DNA from: Paenibacillus agilis
GTDB taxonomy: Bacteria; Bacillota; Bacilli; Paenibacillales; Paenibacillaceae
Assembly: GCF_007786455.1 (NCBI RefSeq)
Contig: NZ_VNJK01000001.1
Location: forward strand, 652,673-716,672
Direction: 5' to 3'
DNA: 64,000 nt
A program made the position numbers and the translations under genes. The notes under the pieces are model-generated. The model saw nothing but the letters and a program-made list of their open reading frames with translations. It ran no database searches and was not told where the DNA came from. Positions within the stretch are counted from its first letter, which is position 1; every line of letters starts with the position of its first letter. This document shows, one piece after another, positions 1 to 10,317 of the stretch.

Positions 1-413
1 TCTCGAATAAAGAAGACAGGTGTATTATTGCCGACTAGATCGTAGTTGCCTTCCTCGGTATAAAATTTCACAGCGAATCCACGAGGATCACGTACCGTAT
101 CAGCAGAGCCAGACTCACCAGCTACCGTAGAAAAACGAATAAACATAGGTGTTCGCTTGCCGATTTCAGACAGAAAGCTTGCTTTTGTATAAGAAGATAA
201 GTCATTCGTTACTTCAAAATAACCGTGTGCGCCAGCACCTTTTGCATGAACGACACGTTCTGGTACGCGCTCACGATTGAAATGGGCTAGTTTCTCTAGT
301 AAGTGAACATCTTGAATTAAGGTTGGTCCACGCTGTCCGGCAGTCATTGAATTCTGGTTATCACCAACGGGAGCTCCCCAACTTGTTGTTAATGTTCGCT
401 TGTTCGTAGTCAT
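1..413 (-). CDS. katA: Catalase, N-terminal part (runs off the window edge)
   Basis: The first 137 or so residues of a haem catalase, which dismutates hydrogen peroxide in the cytoplasm. Visible family blocks are [16 protein letters not shown] near residue 11, [16 protein letters not shown] with the distal catalytic His near residue 57, [19 protein letters not shown], and [11 protein letters not shown] with the distal Asn. The start is the ATG at 413-411, preceded on the minus strand by an AGGGGGA ribosome site. The C-terminal part lies outside the window. A PerR-type operator lies about 90 bp upstream, so induction by peroxide is expected. The symbol is by analogy with Bacillus; another catalase paralogue name is possible. 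Confidence 0.93.
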   Translation of the reverse strand, partial: MTTNKRTLTTSWGAPVGDNQNSMTAGQRGPTLIQDVHLLEKLAHFNRERVPERVVHAKGAGAHGYFEVTNDLSSYTKASFLSEIGKRTPMFIRFSTVAGESGSADTVRDPRGFAVKFYTEEGNYDLVGNNTPVFFIR

Positions 414-821
414 AAACGATTCCCCCTAAGGCCATGGTTTAGTATTGATTCATTTATAATATATATAATATATAATACAATATAGAAATGAATACTTAAT
501 AATAATTATTATAATCAAATAAGCATAACAATCAAGTCACATAAGAAAAAAGATGCAACGATATAACGTATGAAGGGATTCGCACATCTAGTACATTTGA
601 AAAAGATAACTGACTAAAATGGCTGCTCTTGCTAACAGTTACTCGATGGTTTACTTCTTCTTAAACACCTTGCTGGCTTGTTTAATCAATAACTAGGTAT
701 GTAAAGGTGAGTAGCGATGTTAATCATCATTATCTCGCTCGTATGGAAACGAATTACAACCAATAAATATGCCCCACAGCCAAGCACTAGAGGAACGAAG
801 TGCCGACTGCAGGGCTCTGTA
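414..821. other. AT-rich intergenic region between catalase and glucan operon
   Basis: About 400 bases without a convincing gene. The first 100 bases hold the very AT-rich catalase promoter region (several overlapping TATAAT-like hexamers at 450-485) and the PerR-type box. The part from about 540 to 821 shows no recognisable element. No strong terminator is seen for the glucan operon that ends at 822. Confidence 0.6.
500..514. promoter_or_regulatory. PerR box candidate
   Basis: The 15-mer TAATAATTATTATAA matches the palindromic PerR consensus TTATAATNATTATAA at 14 of 15 positions (second base differs). It lies 86-100 bp upstream of the catalase start. PerR is the peroxide-sensing Fur-family repressor that controls katA in Bacillus. 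The surrounding DNA is AT-rich, which raises the chance of a random match, but the gene it precedes is the expected target. Confidence 0.7.
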
Positions 822-2867
822 TTACATAGGCGGAGTTGAATCAAGTTCCTTATACCTCTTTACATATTTCAGTACGGTATCGACATAAGTGGCGTGTGAC
901 CAGGTGAGTGGAGCCACCGAGAGTGGTGCACCTGAAAATGGATCGAGCTGCTCTGGCAGCATACCGCTTGGCAATGCATGTCGAACCGTCCAACGAAGCG
1001 TTTCCAATGGCTGCTGCAATTCGGCAAGATTTTCAGCTATTGCAATCTCGTAGGCAGCAAACCAGAGTGTGCAAATAATCCATGGGTTTCCTGGGGCAAT
1101 ATTCATGTCCGAACATCGTTGGAAATAGTAATCTTGTCGATAGCGAGCAATTCCACCGACAGAAGTACGGATCGTTAGACGATTCCGCAGTTTGCTCATC
1201 GTCGAGCGAACTTTTGAATCTTCTGGAGGCAGTACACCAAATTCATAGATACCAAATATGCTGCTTTCTGGCGTCATATCTTGTACCCAGCGTCCATCTT
1301 TTCGATATAATCCTCGTGCGAAGCACTGTTCTTCTTCATTCCATAAGTGGGTAAGAATACCGTTCTTAATACGCTCGGCCCCTTCAAAATATCGCTCTGC
1401 ACGTTCATCATCACCGAATAGCTGAGCGAATTGCGAGGCTGCGGTGAGACCACCGTAGACAGCCGAGGCCGTAAACGTGAATATCCCATATCGTTCTTCC
1501 CACAAGTCGTAACTTGGCTGTGGCAAGTTCAATTGAGCCTCTGTATAACGAAGCAGAAATCCAGCAGCTTGTCGGATAAGGGACTGATAAAGCGATTGCG
1601 GGCGTTCGATATCACCATGCACACTGTAATCATGCCATAACGCATGGAGTACGAGAGCGGTCTCATCTTCTTGAATAGGCAGCTGGCTGCGCCCATCATG
1701 CACATAGGGATGCCAGCTCGAGCCAACCGTGCCATCTGGATTGTATTTATGATACAAATAGCCTTCACTGCTAAGTGCGCGCGTACAGAAGCGGAAGAAC
1801 GGCTCGATCATGCCGTGGTAGCCAGCTGAAGACATCGCTTTGGCGACGAGAGCACCATCTCGAGGCCACATATAACTGTAGTGATCGCGGTTGAACTGCA
1901 TAATATCGGTGTCATTGGCTGCAATGATAGCGCCTTCTGCATCGGTTTGCGTTCGTACGATGAGCAGACTCTGCTTATAGCTCTGAATAAGTGACTCATC
2001 CAAATTCGCGAAATCTGGATTGTTTTTGTTCACCCAACGACGCCAATACGTATTCACTCGGTCAATGAGTCGCCCTGGTCCGCTCTCGCGGACATACTGA
2101 TTGAGTTTCTTCACATCGTCCAAATGAGCCCCGGCGGCAAACCAATAAAAGTGATTCGACGAACTATTAGGTGAAATAAAAGATCGAGAGCTTATCGTGC
2201 TATCAACGGAACCTTGTGCAATGGCATTGCCCATTAATTTACCGTCTTCGGCATCTCTCCACGTGCCTTCCGCTTGATGAAATCGCTTTATTCCCGTTGT
2301 AAACTCATAAATGCTGTCGAGAGCAGGGGGCGGTTCACGCCCCGTTGCATGCTCGAAGTTCCGATCGTTTTGTGAATTCTGCTTCGCGGCTGATTCGGCA
2401 CAGGCGTTGAACATGAAATAATGGTCTTTTTTATAATGGAAAACGGTGCGTTGATCTGGATAATAAGCGGCTGTATCACCAACTTCGGTCTCATTGATGA
2501 CTAGATCTTGGTGGAAAAAGAGGCGAACCTCACGTTCTATTGATGTATGATTTTTGATGCGGACTTTACGCAAAAATATAGGATCTCGTTGGTGAACAGC
2601 ATCTTCAATCGTTAAAGAAAGCTGTAGAGCAGGATGATGCGCCTCTACTTTTGTGACAAGGGATTCATCTCGATATCCAATTGAAATGGACCATTCCGGG
2701 TCATCGAGCCAACTAAACTGATGGTCTACCCACACACCAAGTCGGCATTTGTGGCCGCCGACATGATTAAGCTGGCCGACATAAGGATAGTAAATGTCAC
2801 GAATGTAGGCGTGCTGGTCAAGGTTCACGAGCATTTTACCATTGCCTACAACGAGATAACGTGGCAT
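822..2867 (-). CDS. GH15 glucoamylase/glucodextranase-like glycoside hydrolase
   Basis: 681-residue cytoplasmic protein (no signal peptide) of the GH15 family, which releases glucose from the non-reducing ends of alpha-glucans. The N-terminal 270 residues form the beta-sandwich domain of prokaryotic GH15 enzymes; the (alpha/alpha)6 barrel follows with MWPRDGALVAKAM near 332, LWEERYG near 455 (general acid Glu) and LPEQLDPFSG near 638 (general base Glu), so it looks active. It is the last gene of the four-gene alpha-glucan operon, 4 bp after the preceding stop, with AAGGAAGTGAT as ribosome site. Likely role is turnover of the intracellular glucan made by its neighbours. Alternatives within GH15 (trehalase, isomaltodextranase-like) cannot be excluded. 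Confidence 0.88.
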   Translation of the reverse strand: MPRYLVVGNGKMLVNLDQHAYIRDIYYPYVGQLNHVGGHKCRLGVWVDHQFSWLDDPEWSISIGYRDESLVTKVEAHHPALQLSLTIEDAVHQRDPIFLRKVRIKNHTSIEREVRLFFHQDLVINETEVGDTAAYYPDQRTVFHYKKDHYFMFNACAESAAKQNSQNDRNFEHATGREPPPALDSIYEFTTGIKRFHQAEGTWRDAEDGKLMGNAIAQGSVDSTISSRSFISPNSSSNHFYWFAAGAHLDDVKKLNQYVRESGPGRLIDRVNTYWRRWVNKNNPDFANLDESLIQSYKQSLLIVRTQTDAEGAIIAANDTDIMQFNRDHYSYMWPRDGALVAKAMSSAGYHGMIEPFFRFCTRALSSEGYLYHKYNPDGTVGSSWHPYVHDGRSQLPIQEDETALVLHALWHDYSVHGDIERPQSLYQSLIRQAAGFLLRYTEAQLNLPQPSYDLWEERYGIFTFTASAVYGGLTAASQFAQLFGDDERAERYFEGAERIKNGILTHLWNEEEQCFARGLYRKDGRWVQDMTPESSIFGIYEFGVLPPEDSKVRSTMSKLRNRLTIRTSVGGIARYRQDYYFQRCSDMNIAPGNPWIICTLWFAAYEIAIAENLAELQQPLETLRWTVRHALPSGMLPEQLDPFSGAPLSVAPLTWSHATYVDTVLKYVKRYKELDSTPPM

Positions 2868-2871
2868 GATA

Positions 2872-5301
2872 TCACTTCCTTAACGTTTGATGTGATTGGA
2901 ACAAGCGGGAAGCGTAATCATGAGCTAAACGTTCTGCGCCTATGGAACTGTTAGCATGTGCAAATATTTGAAACAGTGGTTCATCCGCGTCAGGCATAAT
3001 AAGTACCGTTCCATCATCGCCTGAAATACGAATGCCATCCAGCAGTTCTACTTGCTGTCCATCTGATCGGACCCATTCCATCACTTTACGCATTAAGATG
3101 CCTTTTTCATGCCAGCCGCATGGAACAATTTCTTTTGCTGTGTACGATTCGGGAAGTTTGTGCAGCAGATCTTCTACAGTGTTGCTTTCGTCTGCGAATA
3201 ATTGCAATAGTAAGCCGATGGCATAAAGACGATGGCTAAGAGGGCAGAATGGGACTCCTGCCGTTGCTTCCATAACCGAACGTAAGGATTCCTTTGTACG
3301 AACAAATCGCAGCGTACGTCCAATTCTTTCTCCCTCAATGCCTATGCTGAACGAGGCAGGAACACCGAGAACAGCGGGCACGCCAGTACGTTCGAGTGCG
3401 TAAGCAATCAAATGCATCAACCCATCATCTGAGAGGATAGAGCCTGACCGTGTGACCATTTGAAGCTGGAGATCATCGCCTACATAAATGCCTACATCCG
3501 AATGTGTCTGTTGAATGAGCGCTGCCAGAGATTCTGCATCGAAGGCGCTGTCTTGGATAATGAGTCTTCGGCCTCCAACTGCCGCTGAAAAGCGTTGGAC
3601 AAGATCGAGGTCAACAGAAGGAGCAAGCTGAAGCACATAGGCGAGAGAGGAAGTGCGAGCAGTTGACCAATCAAGTTCTTTTGCAAGTGCTGCCAAGTAT
3701 TGATTAACAGCATATGCATCCTGCCTCCAGCTGCCTACTGCTTCTGCATGGCAGCGTACATAGTCCTCTTGAAAATAGGCGTTCTCGATCTTGCGTTCTG
3801 CTGATTTGGCAATAGGCCAACCTTGACCATCCATCCATGACAGTACCGCTTGAGGTGCATGTTGATGATCCAATTGGATTTTTATATGAACAGCACCATG
3901 GGCAGAACGATTGCGTACAGCATGACGAGTTACTTCATCTGCGCATATTCCGATATCTATAACATGGACGCCTATAGATCGAAGACCTGATACAAAGCTG
4001 TCTTTCAACAAGGAAGAGTAAGCATGGCTGCAGTTGGCGACGATCACGGTAGCTTCACTTGGCAGCGTATAGCCGTATGCTGCGCCTAGCTTTCCTGCTC
4101 GTTCAGGGTGGATATCCACGTTCGGGACTCCCACAATTCCACGACTCGTAAATAGGGGCTTAGATGCTTCATTGCTCCAGATTAAAGAATCATGAACGGT
4201 CGTATTTGTTGGCACGGTTTTGTTGGGCCATAATCGTACATTGCTCCTGATCGATGCCTTGGCTCCAATCGTGCATCCTGAGCCAATGACGCATCCTTCA
4301 TCTAGCTGTGCGCCTGAACCGACGATGATGCGGTTCATCAGGAGACTGTCTTGCATTTCGCAATGTTCGCCAATATAATTCCCGTTCCACATAATCGTAC
4401 GCTCCAGCTTGGTGGACGAGTGAACGGTGTTGCCTTCACCTAACACGGTGTAAGGCCCAATTGAACTGCCGAAATGCAATTTACAGCCTGATGCGATATA
4501 AGCAGGTCCGTTAAGATGAATGCGGGCCGGAAGTTTGACGTCTGACTCCAAGTATATGCCAGGCATCACTTCTGTGGCCGCTAAGTTTACGGATACTCTT
4601 CGATCCAGCATATCGAACTGAGATTGCCGATATTGGGTTAGGTTGCCGATATCTGACCAATACCCTGAAGCTGTATAACCAAATAGTCTTTCTTCCTTTT
4701 GCAGAAGGGCAGGAAAGAGATCAAGACTGAAGTCATAAGGGGAGCCTTCTGGTATCCAATTAAAGATGGATGGCTCTAATACATAAATGCCAGTATTGAC
4801 GGTATCGCTGAAAACCTCGCTCCAACTAGGCTTCTCCAGAAAGCGAGAGACGCGGCCATCTGACTCTGTCATGACAACTCCATACTCAAGAGGAGAGTCT
4901 ACTTGCGTAAGGACCATCGTTGCCAGTGCTTGCTTCGATTTATGATATTCAATTGCCTTCCGTAAGTTGAAATCTGTTAGTGCATCGCCGCTTACGACAA
5001 TAAAAGTTTCATCTAGAAAGCCTTCTGCATTTTTGACACTGCCTGCCGTTCCTAAAGGTGAATCTTCTTCAAAGTAGACGAGCTGCACGCCGTATTCAGA
5101 GCCATCTCCAAAATGATCACGAACGGAATCTGGCAAGTATTGAAGGGTGACAGCAATTTGATGAATGTCGTGACGCTTCAACAAGTCGATAATGTACGCC
5201 ATGCAAGGACGATTAAGCAGCGGTACCATCGGTTTCGGCGTGTTTAACGTTAGAGGGCGCAGGCGCGTACCTTTACCTCCAGCCATAATGACTGCTTTCA
5301 T
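2872..5301 (-). CDS. Sugar-phosphate nucleotidyltransferase fused to a phosphomannomutase-like domain
   Basis: 809 residues. Residues 1-235 are a nucleotidyltransferase with the NTP-binding loop [11 protein letters not shown] and [11 protein letters not shown]; residues about 250-380 are left-handed beta-helix hexapeptide repeats; from about 390 onwards there is a phosphoglucomutase/phosphomannomutase-like region. In that region the usual catalytic TASHNP serine loop is not found; the corresponding stretch reads [10 protein letters not shown], so mutase activity is doubtful. The family is often annotated mannose-1-phosphate guanylyltransferase, but the context suggests an NDP-glucose donor for the glycogen-synthase-like neighbour; substrate is not settled. 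Its ATG overlaps the stop of the preceding gene (ATGA), implying translational coupling. Confidence 0.85.
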   Translation of the reverse strand: MKAVIMAGGKGTRLRPLTLNTPKPMVPLLNRPCMAYIIDLLKRHDIHQIAVTLQYLPDSVRDHFGDGSEYGVQLVYFEEDSPLGTAGSVKNAEGFLDETFIVVSGDALTDFNLRKAIEYHKSKQALATMVLTQVDSPLEYGVVMTESDGRVSRFLEKPSWSEVFSDTVNTGIYVLEPSIFNWIPEGSPYDFSLDLFPALLQKEERLFGYTASGYWSDIGNLTQYRQSQFDMLDRRVSVNLAATEVMPGIYLESDVKLPARIHLNGPAYIASGCKLHFGSSIGPYTVLGEGNTVHSSTKLERTIMWNGNYIGEHCEMQDSLLMNRIIVGSGAQLDEGCVIGSGCTIGAKASIRSNVRLWPNKTVPTNTTVHDSLIWSNEASKPLFTSRGIVGVPNVDIHPERAGKLGAAYGYTLPSEATVIVANCSHAYSSLLKDSFVSGLRSIGVHVIDIGICADEVTRHAVRNRSAHGAVHIKIQLDHQHAPQAVLSWMDGQGWPIAKSAERKIENAYFQEDYVRCHAEAVGSWRQDAYAVNQYLAALAKELDWSTARTSSLAYVLQLAPSVDLDLVQRFSAAVGGRRLIIQDSAFDAESLAALIQQTHSDVGIYVGDDLQLQMVTRSGSILSDDGLMHLIAYALERTGVPAVLGVPASFSIGIEGERIGRTLRFVRTKESLRSVMEATAGVPFCPLSHRLYAIGLLLQLFADESNTVEDLLHKLPESYTAKEIVPCGWHEKGILMRKVMEWVRSDGQQVELLDGIRISGDDGTVLIMPDADEPLFQIFAHANSSIGAERLAHDYASRLFQSHQTLRK

Positions 5302-8300
5302 TGAGCCATCACTCCTTCATAAACGTGTCTTGTGGAAAGGGAAATTGCATCCCAATCATAAAGAGTTGTCACTTTGCGGTATGCTTGCTTAGCGAACTGT
5401 TCTGCTTTGTCAGGATGGAGCAGTAAATCGGTAATGTGCCAGGCGAGAGATTCGGTATGTCCACATAGCGCCTTATAGCCATCATGATTATGGTCAATAA
5501 TTTCCGCCAACCCACCTGTTTCTGAGACAACGATAGGTACACCACGGCCCATCGCTTCCAAGGCAACGATGCCGAAAGGTTCGTATAAGCTAGGGAATAC
5601 AGAGACATCTGTAATATCAAAGAGCAGATCGCGTTCTTCATCGTTGACGAATCCGGTAAAATGCACACAATGGGACAGGCCAAGTTCAGCAGTAAGACGT
5701 TTAAGCTCGGATGCCATAGGGCCTGCTCCGGCGATAACAAGCTTTGCGTTAGGAACGCGCTCTTGGACAAGCTTCAACGATGACAATAGCACTTGCACTC
5801 CTTTTTCATACACGAGCCGGCCAATGAAAAAAATAATCTTGTCTTCTGGTTTGGCAATGGTCGATCGAAAAGCTCGGATGCTATCTGTATTTGTGTTGCG
5901 GACCGGAAATGAGGTGTGATCGGATGAACGGTTGTGTGCAGCAGGAGAATTCATACTGACGCATTCAACTCCATTTGGAATCACACTTACTTTCATAGGC
6001 GGCAAATCAAAAATTCGTTCTACTTCACGCTTCATCGCTTGTGAACAGACGATAACATGCTCTGCTTTTTGCGTAAGTTCGTACTCCATTTCGTGAATGC
6101 GTTGCTGCATGTCAGTATGAATAGCCCCGTGATTCCGACCATGCTCAGTCGCGTGAATCGTTACTACTAGCGGGAGCTGGTAGGCTTCCTTTAGATCCTG
6201 AGCTGCTAAATAGACAAGCCAATCATGGGCATGAATAAAATCGAAATGAATTCCTTCAGTAATTAGGGCATCTGTGCAAATTGTAAATGAAGCATTCATT
6301 TGGAAAATCCAATCCATAAACCCAATCTCGGTCATGGATGGGGCAAGTGGAACTCGATGTACATGAATTCCGTCCATTTTTTCATAGAGCGGTGTTCCAG
6401 GTACTTCTCTTGTTACAATATGAATCTCGCAATCTCTTTTGACGAGGTAGCGTGACAAATCATAAACAGCTCGTGACAAGCCTCCTATAACGAGCGGAGG
6501 AAACTCCCATGCCAGCATGAGGATGCGTTTTTTCTTCCCAGCTGAGTTTTCTGTATTATTGTTTCTATCATTTGCATCTAGATAAGAAGGAGCAACGGGT
6601 AGTTGCTGACGAATATAAGCAAATAAGGACGACAGCATAAGCTGATGGTCAGATGATGACGAAGCTGTACTGGAATGGTTGTTACTTGCTCTCGCCGGTT
6701 CATTACGCACTGCATGCAGCAGAACACGATAATCTAAAGTAGGGAAACAAGGGGTGTCGGCTTCGAATTTTTCCAACTCTGTCACATTGTAAATTCCGTG
6801 TTCCAGCATATGAAGCAGTGTTCGACAGCGCTCAAGATGATGATTCGTACGCTCTATTGCATAACTTGGTACAGTATCCGCATCAAGAATGAACGCCCAG
6901 TCGCTTGCGGCTGCCAGCATAAGTTCGCGAATCGATTGATTGGCGAGTCTTTCTCGAATAGTAGAGTATCCCCAGTCATTCGCATGTCTTTGCAGCACGG
7001 TGAGGAGTTCTTCTTCTGCTTTGTGAAGTTGTTTATAGATCCAGTCGTTTTTTTCTTGGAGCCAAACTTCGGCATATCCGCCGCGTCCCCAACTGCTCAT
7101 CGACATCGCAGCTTGCTGCACATTTGGTACAGCGTTCACATAATCGAGCGGGGAGACGAAACTTAATGTTTGATTGCCTTGCTCTTGCATCTCATTCCAT
7201 TCTCTGAATACAGCTTCGATCCATTGTGGTCCTTCATACCACCAATGACCGAATAACTCTGCATCATACGGACATAGAACGATGGGGATGCCATTGACAT
7301 TGCTTTTGGCCTGTCTTAGTTGCTCTATCCGACTATGTATAAAATGTCGGGCGTGATCGACTGTGCGTGCCCGGGCCCATTCAGGGCAATATGGCTGCTT
7401 CTCACCATTGCTGCCGGTAATTCGATAATATTTCAAGCCCGTATTGATTCGCGCGCCATCAGCTAACAAATGAGGCTTAATATAGTTCCACTCATCCTCG
7501 TCATACCAGCCAAGATCGTAACCGATATCACGGTAATATTCCCGATAATCCGGATCTCCCGGATAGCCTTCATGGCTGCTCCATACTTGATGAGAAGACA
7601 TCGCATCTCTTGGGAAAGCATACACGCCGTCCTCTGTCGCGATGGGCACAAATGTATCATTAACCGGTATCGGTTCAGCATGCTGCAGCGCATGCTGGTC
7701 GACGATAAAGTAGCGAATGCCGCTTTGCTGCAATAGTTTTGATAGATGTGGAACGTACGCACATTCCGGAAGCCAGATGCCATCTGGTCGAACACCGAAG
7801 TGGCGCTCATGCTCTCTTATTCCGTATTCGATTTGAGCTTCTGCAAGAGCAGGATGCTTTAGAAACGGAAGAAAGGCATGGGTTAATGCACATGTCATTA
7901 GTTCTAGATGACCTGCATCATAATGCCGCTTAAATTGAGGGATGATGGCTCGATCCCAGTCACGAAACCGCTGAAGAAGGTAGGACCAATGCTTGGCATA
8001 CATATCAGCGACAGTTTGGAGCTCTGGTTGTTGTGCTGTTCGCGCTATTTCCGATTGAGCCAGCTCAACAGAACGTGACAAGTAGCGGTCATAGCGCAAT
8101 TGCATAAGTGGATCATCCATCATAGCTAGCAGGGTTGGCGTTAATGTCATCGTCAGCCGGTAGGGAACCCGATCACGTTCCAGACGATCGAACATATCCA
8201 AGAGAGGGAGGTACGTCTCCGTCATTGCCTCATAAAACCAACGTTCCTCTAATCTCTCTGCCTGCTCATTATGCCGTACATAGGGAAGATGGGCATGCAG

Positions 8301-8381
8301 CACTAAAGCTACACAGCCATCGCCCGCTTTACGCACCCTATTTGGCGAAATAGTCGAGTTTGCTTCAAGCAATTGGCTCAT
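5298..8381 (-). CDS. GH57 1,4-alpha-glucan branching enzyme fused to GT4 glycogen-synthase-like transferase
   Basis: About 1,027 residues. The N-terminal half (to about 560) is a GH57 branching enzyme: [10 protein letters not shown] motif 1, WLPECAY near 207 with the nucleophile Glu, and [14 protein letters not shown] near 380 with the acid Asp. After a Ser/Asn-rich linker, from about 620, a retaining GT-B transferase begins with [20 protein letters not shown] and carries the EPFGIVALE (E-x7-E) donor-site motif. Chain elongation and branching are thus joined in one polypeptide. Start: an ATG at 8405 has no ribosome site, whereas the in-frame ATG at 8381 has AAAGGGG about 12 bases upstream, so 8381 is preferred. 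It follows the DUF4912 gene directly. Confidence 0.88.
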   Translation of the reverse strand: MSQLLEANSTISPNRVRKAGDGCVALVLHAHLPYVRHNEQAERLEERWFYEAMTETYLPLLDMFDRLERDRVPYRLTMTLTPTLLAMMDDPLMQLRYDRYLSRSVELAQSEIARTAQQPELQTVADMYAKHWSYLLQRFRDWDRAIIPQFKRHYDAGHLELMTCALTHAFLPFLKHPALAEAQIEYGIREHERHFGVRPDGIWLPECAYVPHLSKLLQQSGIRYFIVDQHALQHAEPIPVNDTFVPIATEDGVYAFPRDAMSSHQVWSSHEGYPGDPDYREYYRDIGYDLGWYDEDEWNYIKPHLLADGARINTGLKYYRITGSNGEKQPYCPEWARARTVDHARHFIHSRIEQLRQAKSNVNGIPIVLCPYDAELFGHWWYEGPQWIEAVFREWNEMQEQGNQTLSFVSPLDYVNAVPNVQQAAMSMSSWGRGGYAEVWLQEKNDWIYKQLHKAEEELLTVLQRHANDWGYSTIRERLANQSIRELMLAAASDWAFILDADTVPSYAIERTNHHLERCRTLLHMLEHGIYNVTELEKFEADTPCFPTLDYRVLLHAVRNEPARASNNHSSTASSSSDHQLMLSSLFAYIRQQLPVAPSYLDANDRNNNTENSAGKKKRILMLAWEFPPLVIGGLSRAVYDLSRYLVKRDCEIHIVTREVPGTPLYEKMDGIHVHRVPLAPSMTEIGFMDWIFQMNASFTICTDALITEGIHFDFIHAHDWLVYLAAQDLKEAYQLPLVVTIHATEHGRNHGAIHTDMQQRIHEMEYELTQKAEHVIVCSQAMKREVERIFDLPPMKVSVIPNGVECVSMNSPAAHNRSSDHTSFPVRNTNTDSIRAFRSTIAKPEDKIIFFIGRLVYEKGVQVLLSSLKLVQERVPNAKLVIAGAGPMASELKRLTAELGLSHCVHFTGFVNDEERDLLFDITDVSVFPSLYEPFGIVALEAMGRGVPIVVSETGGLAEIIDHNHDGYKALCGHTESLAWHITDLLLHPDKAEQFAKQAYRKVTTLYDWDAISLSTRHVYEGVMAQ

Positions 8382-8407
8382 CGTATTGTCTAACCCCTTT
8401 AACATGA

Positions 8408-8926
8408 TTAATTGTCGCTATAAAGCGTGTATGTTGAGAATTGTTGAAATGGTGAGTAATTGGATTGTGCATAGTGTTGGTGTTGGGAGTCAGATTGCGA
8501 GCATTCTTGAATAGTTGACGATTCATCCCTGACTTCTACTATCCAATCCGGATCATTACGCGGGGTTCCGACTAGAGCTGAGCGTAGAAGAGAGACGAAT
8601 TGTTGATTGTGATTAACAAACCCATAATCAAGCGCATATCGATGCCGAGGTGCCACATGACGGAAGTACCAGCTTTCACTATTGCCAACATCGGCATCGT
8701 AGTAGGTTAAGGGTGCGGTATCTGGTTCCGAATAGGAATACTGATAAAGGCGAGCAACTCTGCGCAGTTCATGCCAAGAGCTCCGATAGTGCCGCTCGAT
8801 AAGAGACTTTAGACGTTTACTGACTTCCCAATAGCCAAACAGAACCGTCGGCTGTTGAACCATCAGGTGAATAATATTGCTCTGATTCGCAGTGTAATGG
8901 CGATTGTTAATGGATGGTTGAACCAT
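8408..8926 (-). CDS. DUF4912 domain protein
   Basis: 172 residues, first gene of the alpha-glucan operon. The central region resembles DUF4912, with the HLMVQQPTVLFGYWEV block near residue 30 and DYGFVNHNQQFVSLLRS further on. The C-terminus is rich in Ser, Gln and Tyr. DUF4912 proteins commonly sit beside GH57 and glycosyltransferase genes, but their biochemical role is not known to me. A longer reading frame runs to 8977; the ATG at 8926 is chosen because GGAGG lies seven bases upstream on the minus strand. Possible roles include a carbohydrate-binding or scaffolding partner of the branching/synthase fusion; this is inference only. Confidence 0.8.
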   Translation of the reverse strand: MVQPSINNRHYTANQSNIIHLMVQQPTVLFGYWEVSKRLKSLIERHYRSSWHELRRVARLYQYSYSEPDTAPLTYYDADVGNSESWYFRHVAPRHRYALDYGFVNHNQQFVSLLRSALVGTPRNDPDWIVEVRDESSTIQECSQSDSQHQHYAQSNYSPFQQFSTYTLYSDN

Positions 8927-9151
8927 AGCTGCCTCCTTCCGTTCTCTTTTATTGCGCCTGTGCTGATGACCGCACAAACTCGTTTCCTGATCATCTTATC
9001 CGTGTGATCAAGGATGTATGTCTAAGTTTTTGGTAAAGATATCCTATAAAATCTTAAAATCTTGTTGATTGTGAATCTATGAAATGAGGTATTATCTTAG
9101 TAGATCATTTGAAGGAAAGAGAAGCTTGCTGATATTTCCAGTCCTGTATTC

Positions 9152-9367
9152 TTATGAAGTGGGCACGCCATGCTTAGCTTGCGTGAGGCGAACGAAGTCA
9201 TCATACCGATTCTCGGAATGCAGCAATTGCTCGAACGTATTCAATGAGATGGATGAAAACGATCTACATTCGCCTGTTGCGTAGCGAGCAACTAATTCGT
9301 GGTTCATTTCGTTATAAGTTAAGTAACTGATTTGCTTGGATGACAGGAACAATACATGAGAAGACAT
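9152..9367 (-). CDS. Small LytTR-like domain protein
   Basis: 71 residues with a strong ribosome site (GGAGG, 9 bases before ATG at 9367). The sequence QISYLTYNEMNHELVARY, then SISLNTFEQLL and FVRLTQAKHGV recalls the DNA-binding LytTR fold (yIxx...sLxxlexlL...FxRxhrs), but no receiver or membrane domain is attached. It could be a stand-alone LytTR regulator or a decayed one. It is monocistronic, divergent from the zinc-finger gene at 9612. The similarity is weak and judged by eye. Confidence 0.6.
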   Translation of the reverse strand: MSSHVLFLSSKQISYLTYNEMNHELVARYATGECRSFSSISLNTFEQLLHSENRYDDFVRLTQAKHGVPTS

Positions 9368-9611
9368 CTTTTCATTCCTCCGTTCGTTTGATAGGTTTTA
9401 TCATCTATATGCGCGTGCTGATTTGCTTATGCGTGTAGGACAAACGAGTCACGAGCAAGACTTTAGTCACCATTTTTCATCATAAAAAGGAATTTCGTGG
9501 CAACGGAGCGAATATGCTTCTATAACTATGTTCCGCAGATACAACTTGGGTACACTACTTATAAGTGCAACGCTTCTCATTAACTCTGACGTTATGCTGA
9601 GGAGGGAGAAC

Positions 9612-10022
9612 ATGAGCTTCTGTTGTGGTGCAAGTATGATTGGAACACAGGGGTCACTGCAGCATTATCGAACAAGGATTCATAATGTTCCCCTATTGCT
9701 GTGTCCGGTATGTCAACGCATCGAGGTACATTATTTAGTTGAAAATGAGTATGAAATCGTTGCCGATTATGCACAGACTGATGGAGCTGAGGAAGTTGAC
9801 TTTCGAGAATATGTCGTGCAGGATGAAAGCCGTATATTTGAGAACTGTGTAAATCATGAGGATGAAGATCCTCTAGATATCGTCCGCAGCCAGATTGATG
9901 TGTCACTAGACTTATTGGCGCTGGCGAAGCAGTGGGATGACAAGCCCTGGGAATTGCAATTGAAGCGCCGATTGGCGCTCATGAGCAGGCGTAAAGCCCA
10001 GTTGATGAAGCAGCGTTCGTGA
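9612..10022 (+). CDS. Zinc-finger protein, YgiT-like N-terminus
   Basis: 136 residues from the ATG at 9612, which has GGAGG six bases upstream; an in-frame ATG at 9528 lacks a ribosome site. The N-terminal 45 residues hold a CC pair near residue 4 and CPVC near residue 31, separated by a stretch ending in NVPLLLCPVC, reminiscent of YgiT-type zinc fingers. The middle is acidic and the C-terminal 40 residues are a basic helix (RRLALMSRRKAQLMKQ). No toxin or methylase partner lies next to it. Function unknown; a regulatory or nucleic-acid-binding role is a guess. Confidence 0.65.
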   Translation: MSFCCGASMIGTQGSLQHYRTRIHNVPLLLCPVCQRIEVHYLVENEYEIVADYAQTDGAEEVDFREYVVQDESRIFENCVNHEDEDPLDIVRSQIDVSLDLLALAKQWDDKPWELQLKRRLALMSRRKAQLMKQRS

Positions 10023-10206
10023 ATCAGTTGTTACAACAACAAGCAGAAGTTTCTTTTATCAACATAGGCGATTCATGTTGTCTGTCGCACGGACTATCTC
10101 TTCTGGGTCTGTTCACATAACGACATGGATCGCCTTTCTTTGGATAAAATGATGCCTAACGTTTCATTTAGGTTACTTTTAGCCGATTCATCTTTTTATA
10201 CGATTA

Positions 10207-10214
10207 TTCGACAA
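10207..10214 (-). promoter_or_regulatory. Spo0A box candidate
   Basis: TTCGACAA is the exact reverse complement of TTGTCGAA, the Spo0A~P binding core (TGTCGAA). It lies about 104 bp upstream of the start of a sporulation-type sensor kinase, in a gene-free stretch. An 8-mer can arise by chance, but the location fits feedback of Spo0A on a phosphorelay kinase. Confidence 0.5.
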
Positions 10215-10317
10215 TTTCTAGGGTTGATAAAGGTATGTCATTATAACTATCATGTAACTATTGGTAACCAGAGCACATCTTGTCCAGTCATAAGTAGTGG
10301 GCAGTGAGGTGATCACA

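Noticed and set aside
717-839. 40-codon hydrophobic frame MLIIIISLVWKR... with AAAGGTG upstream
   Set aside because: It runs into the 3' end of the convergent GH15 gene, has a basic unconserved tail, and could easily be chance; not enough support.
7463-7810. 115-codon minus-strand frame within the GH57 gene
   Set aside because: Lies in another frame of a confidently assigned gene.
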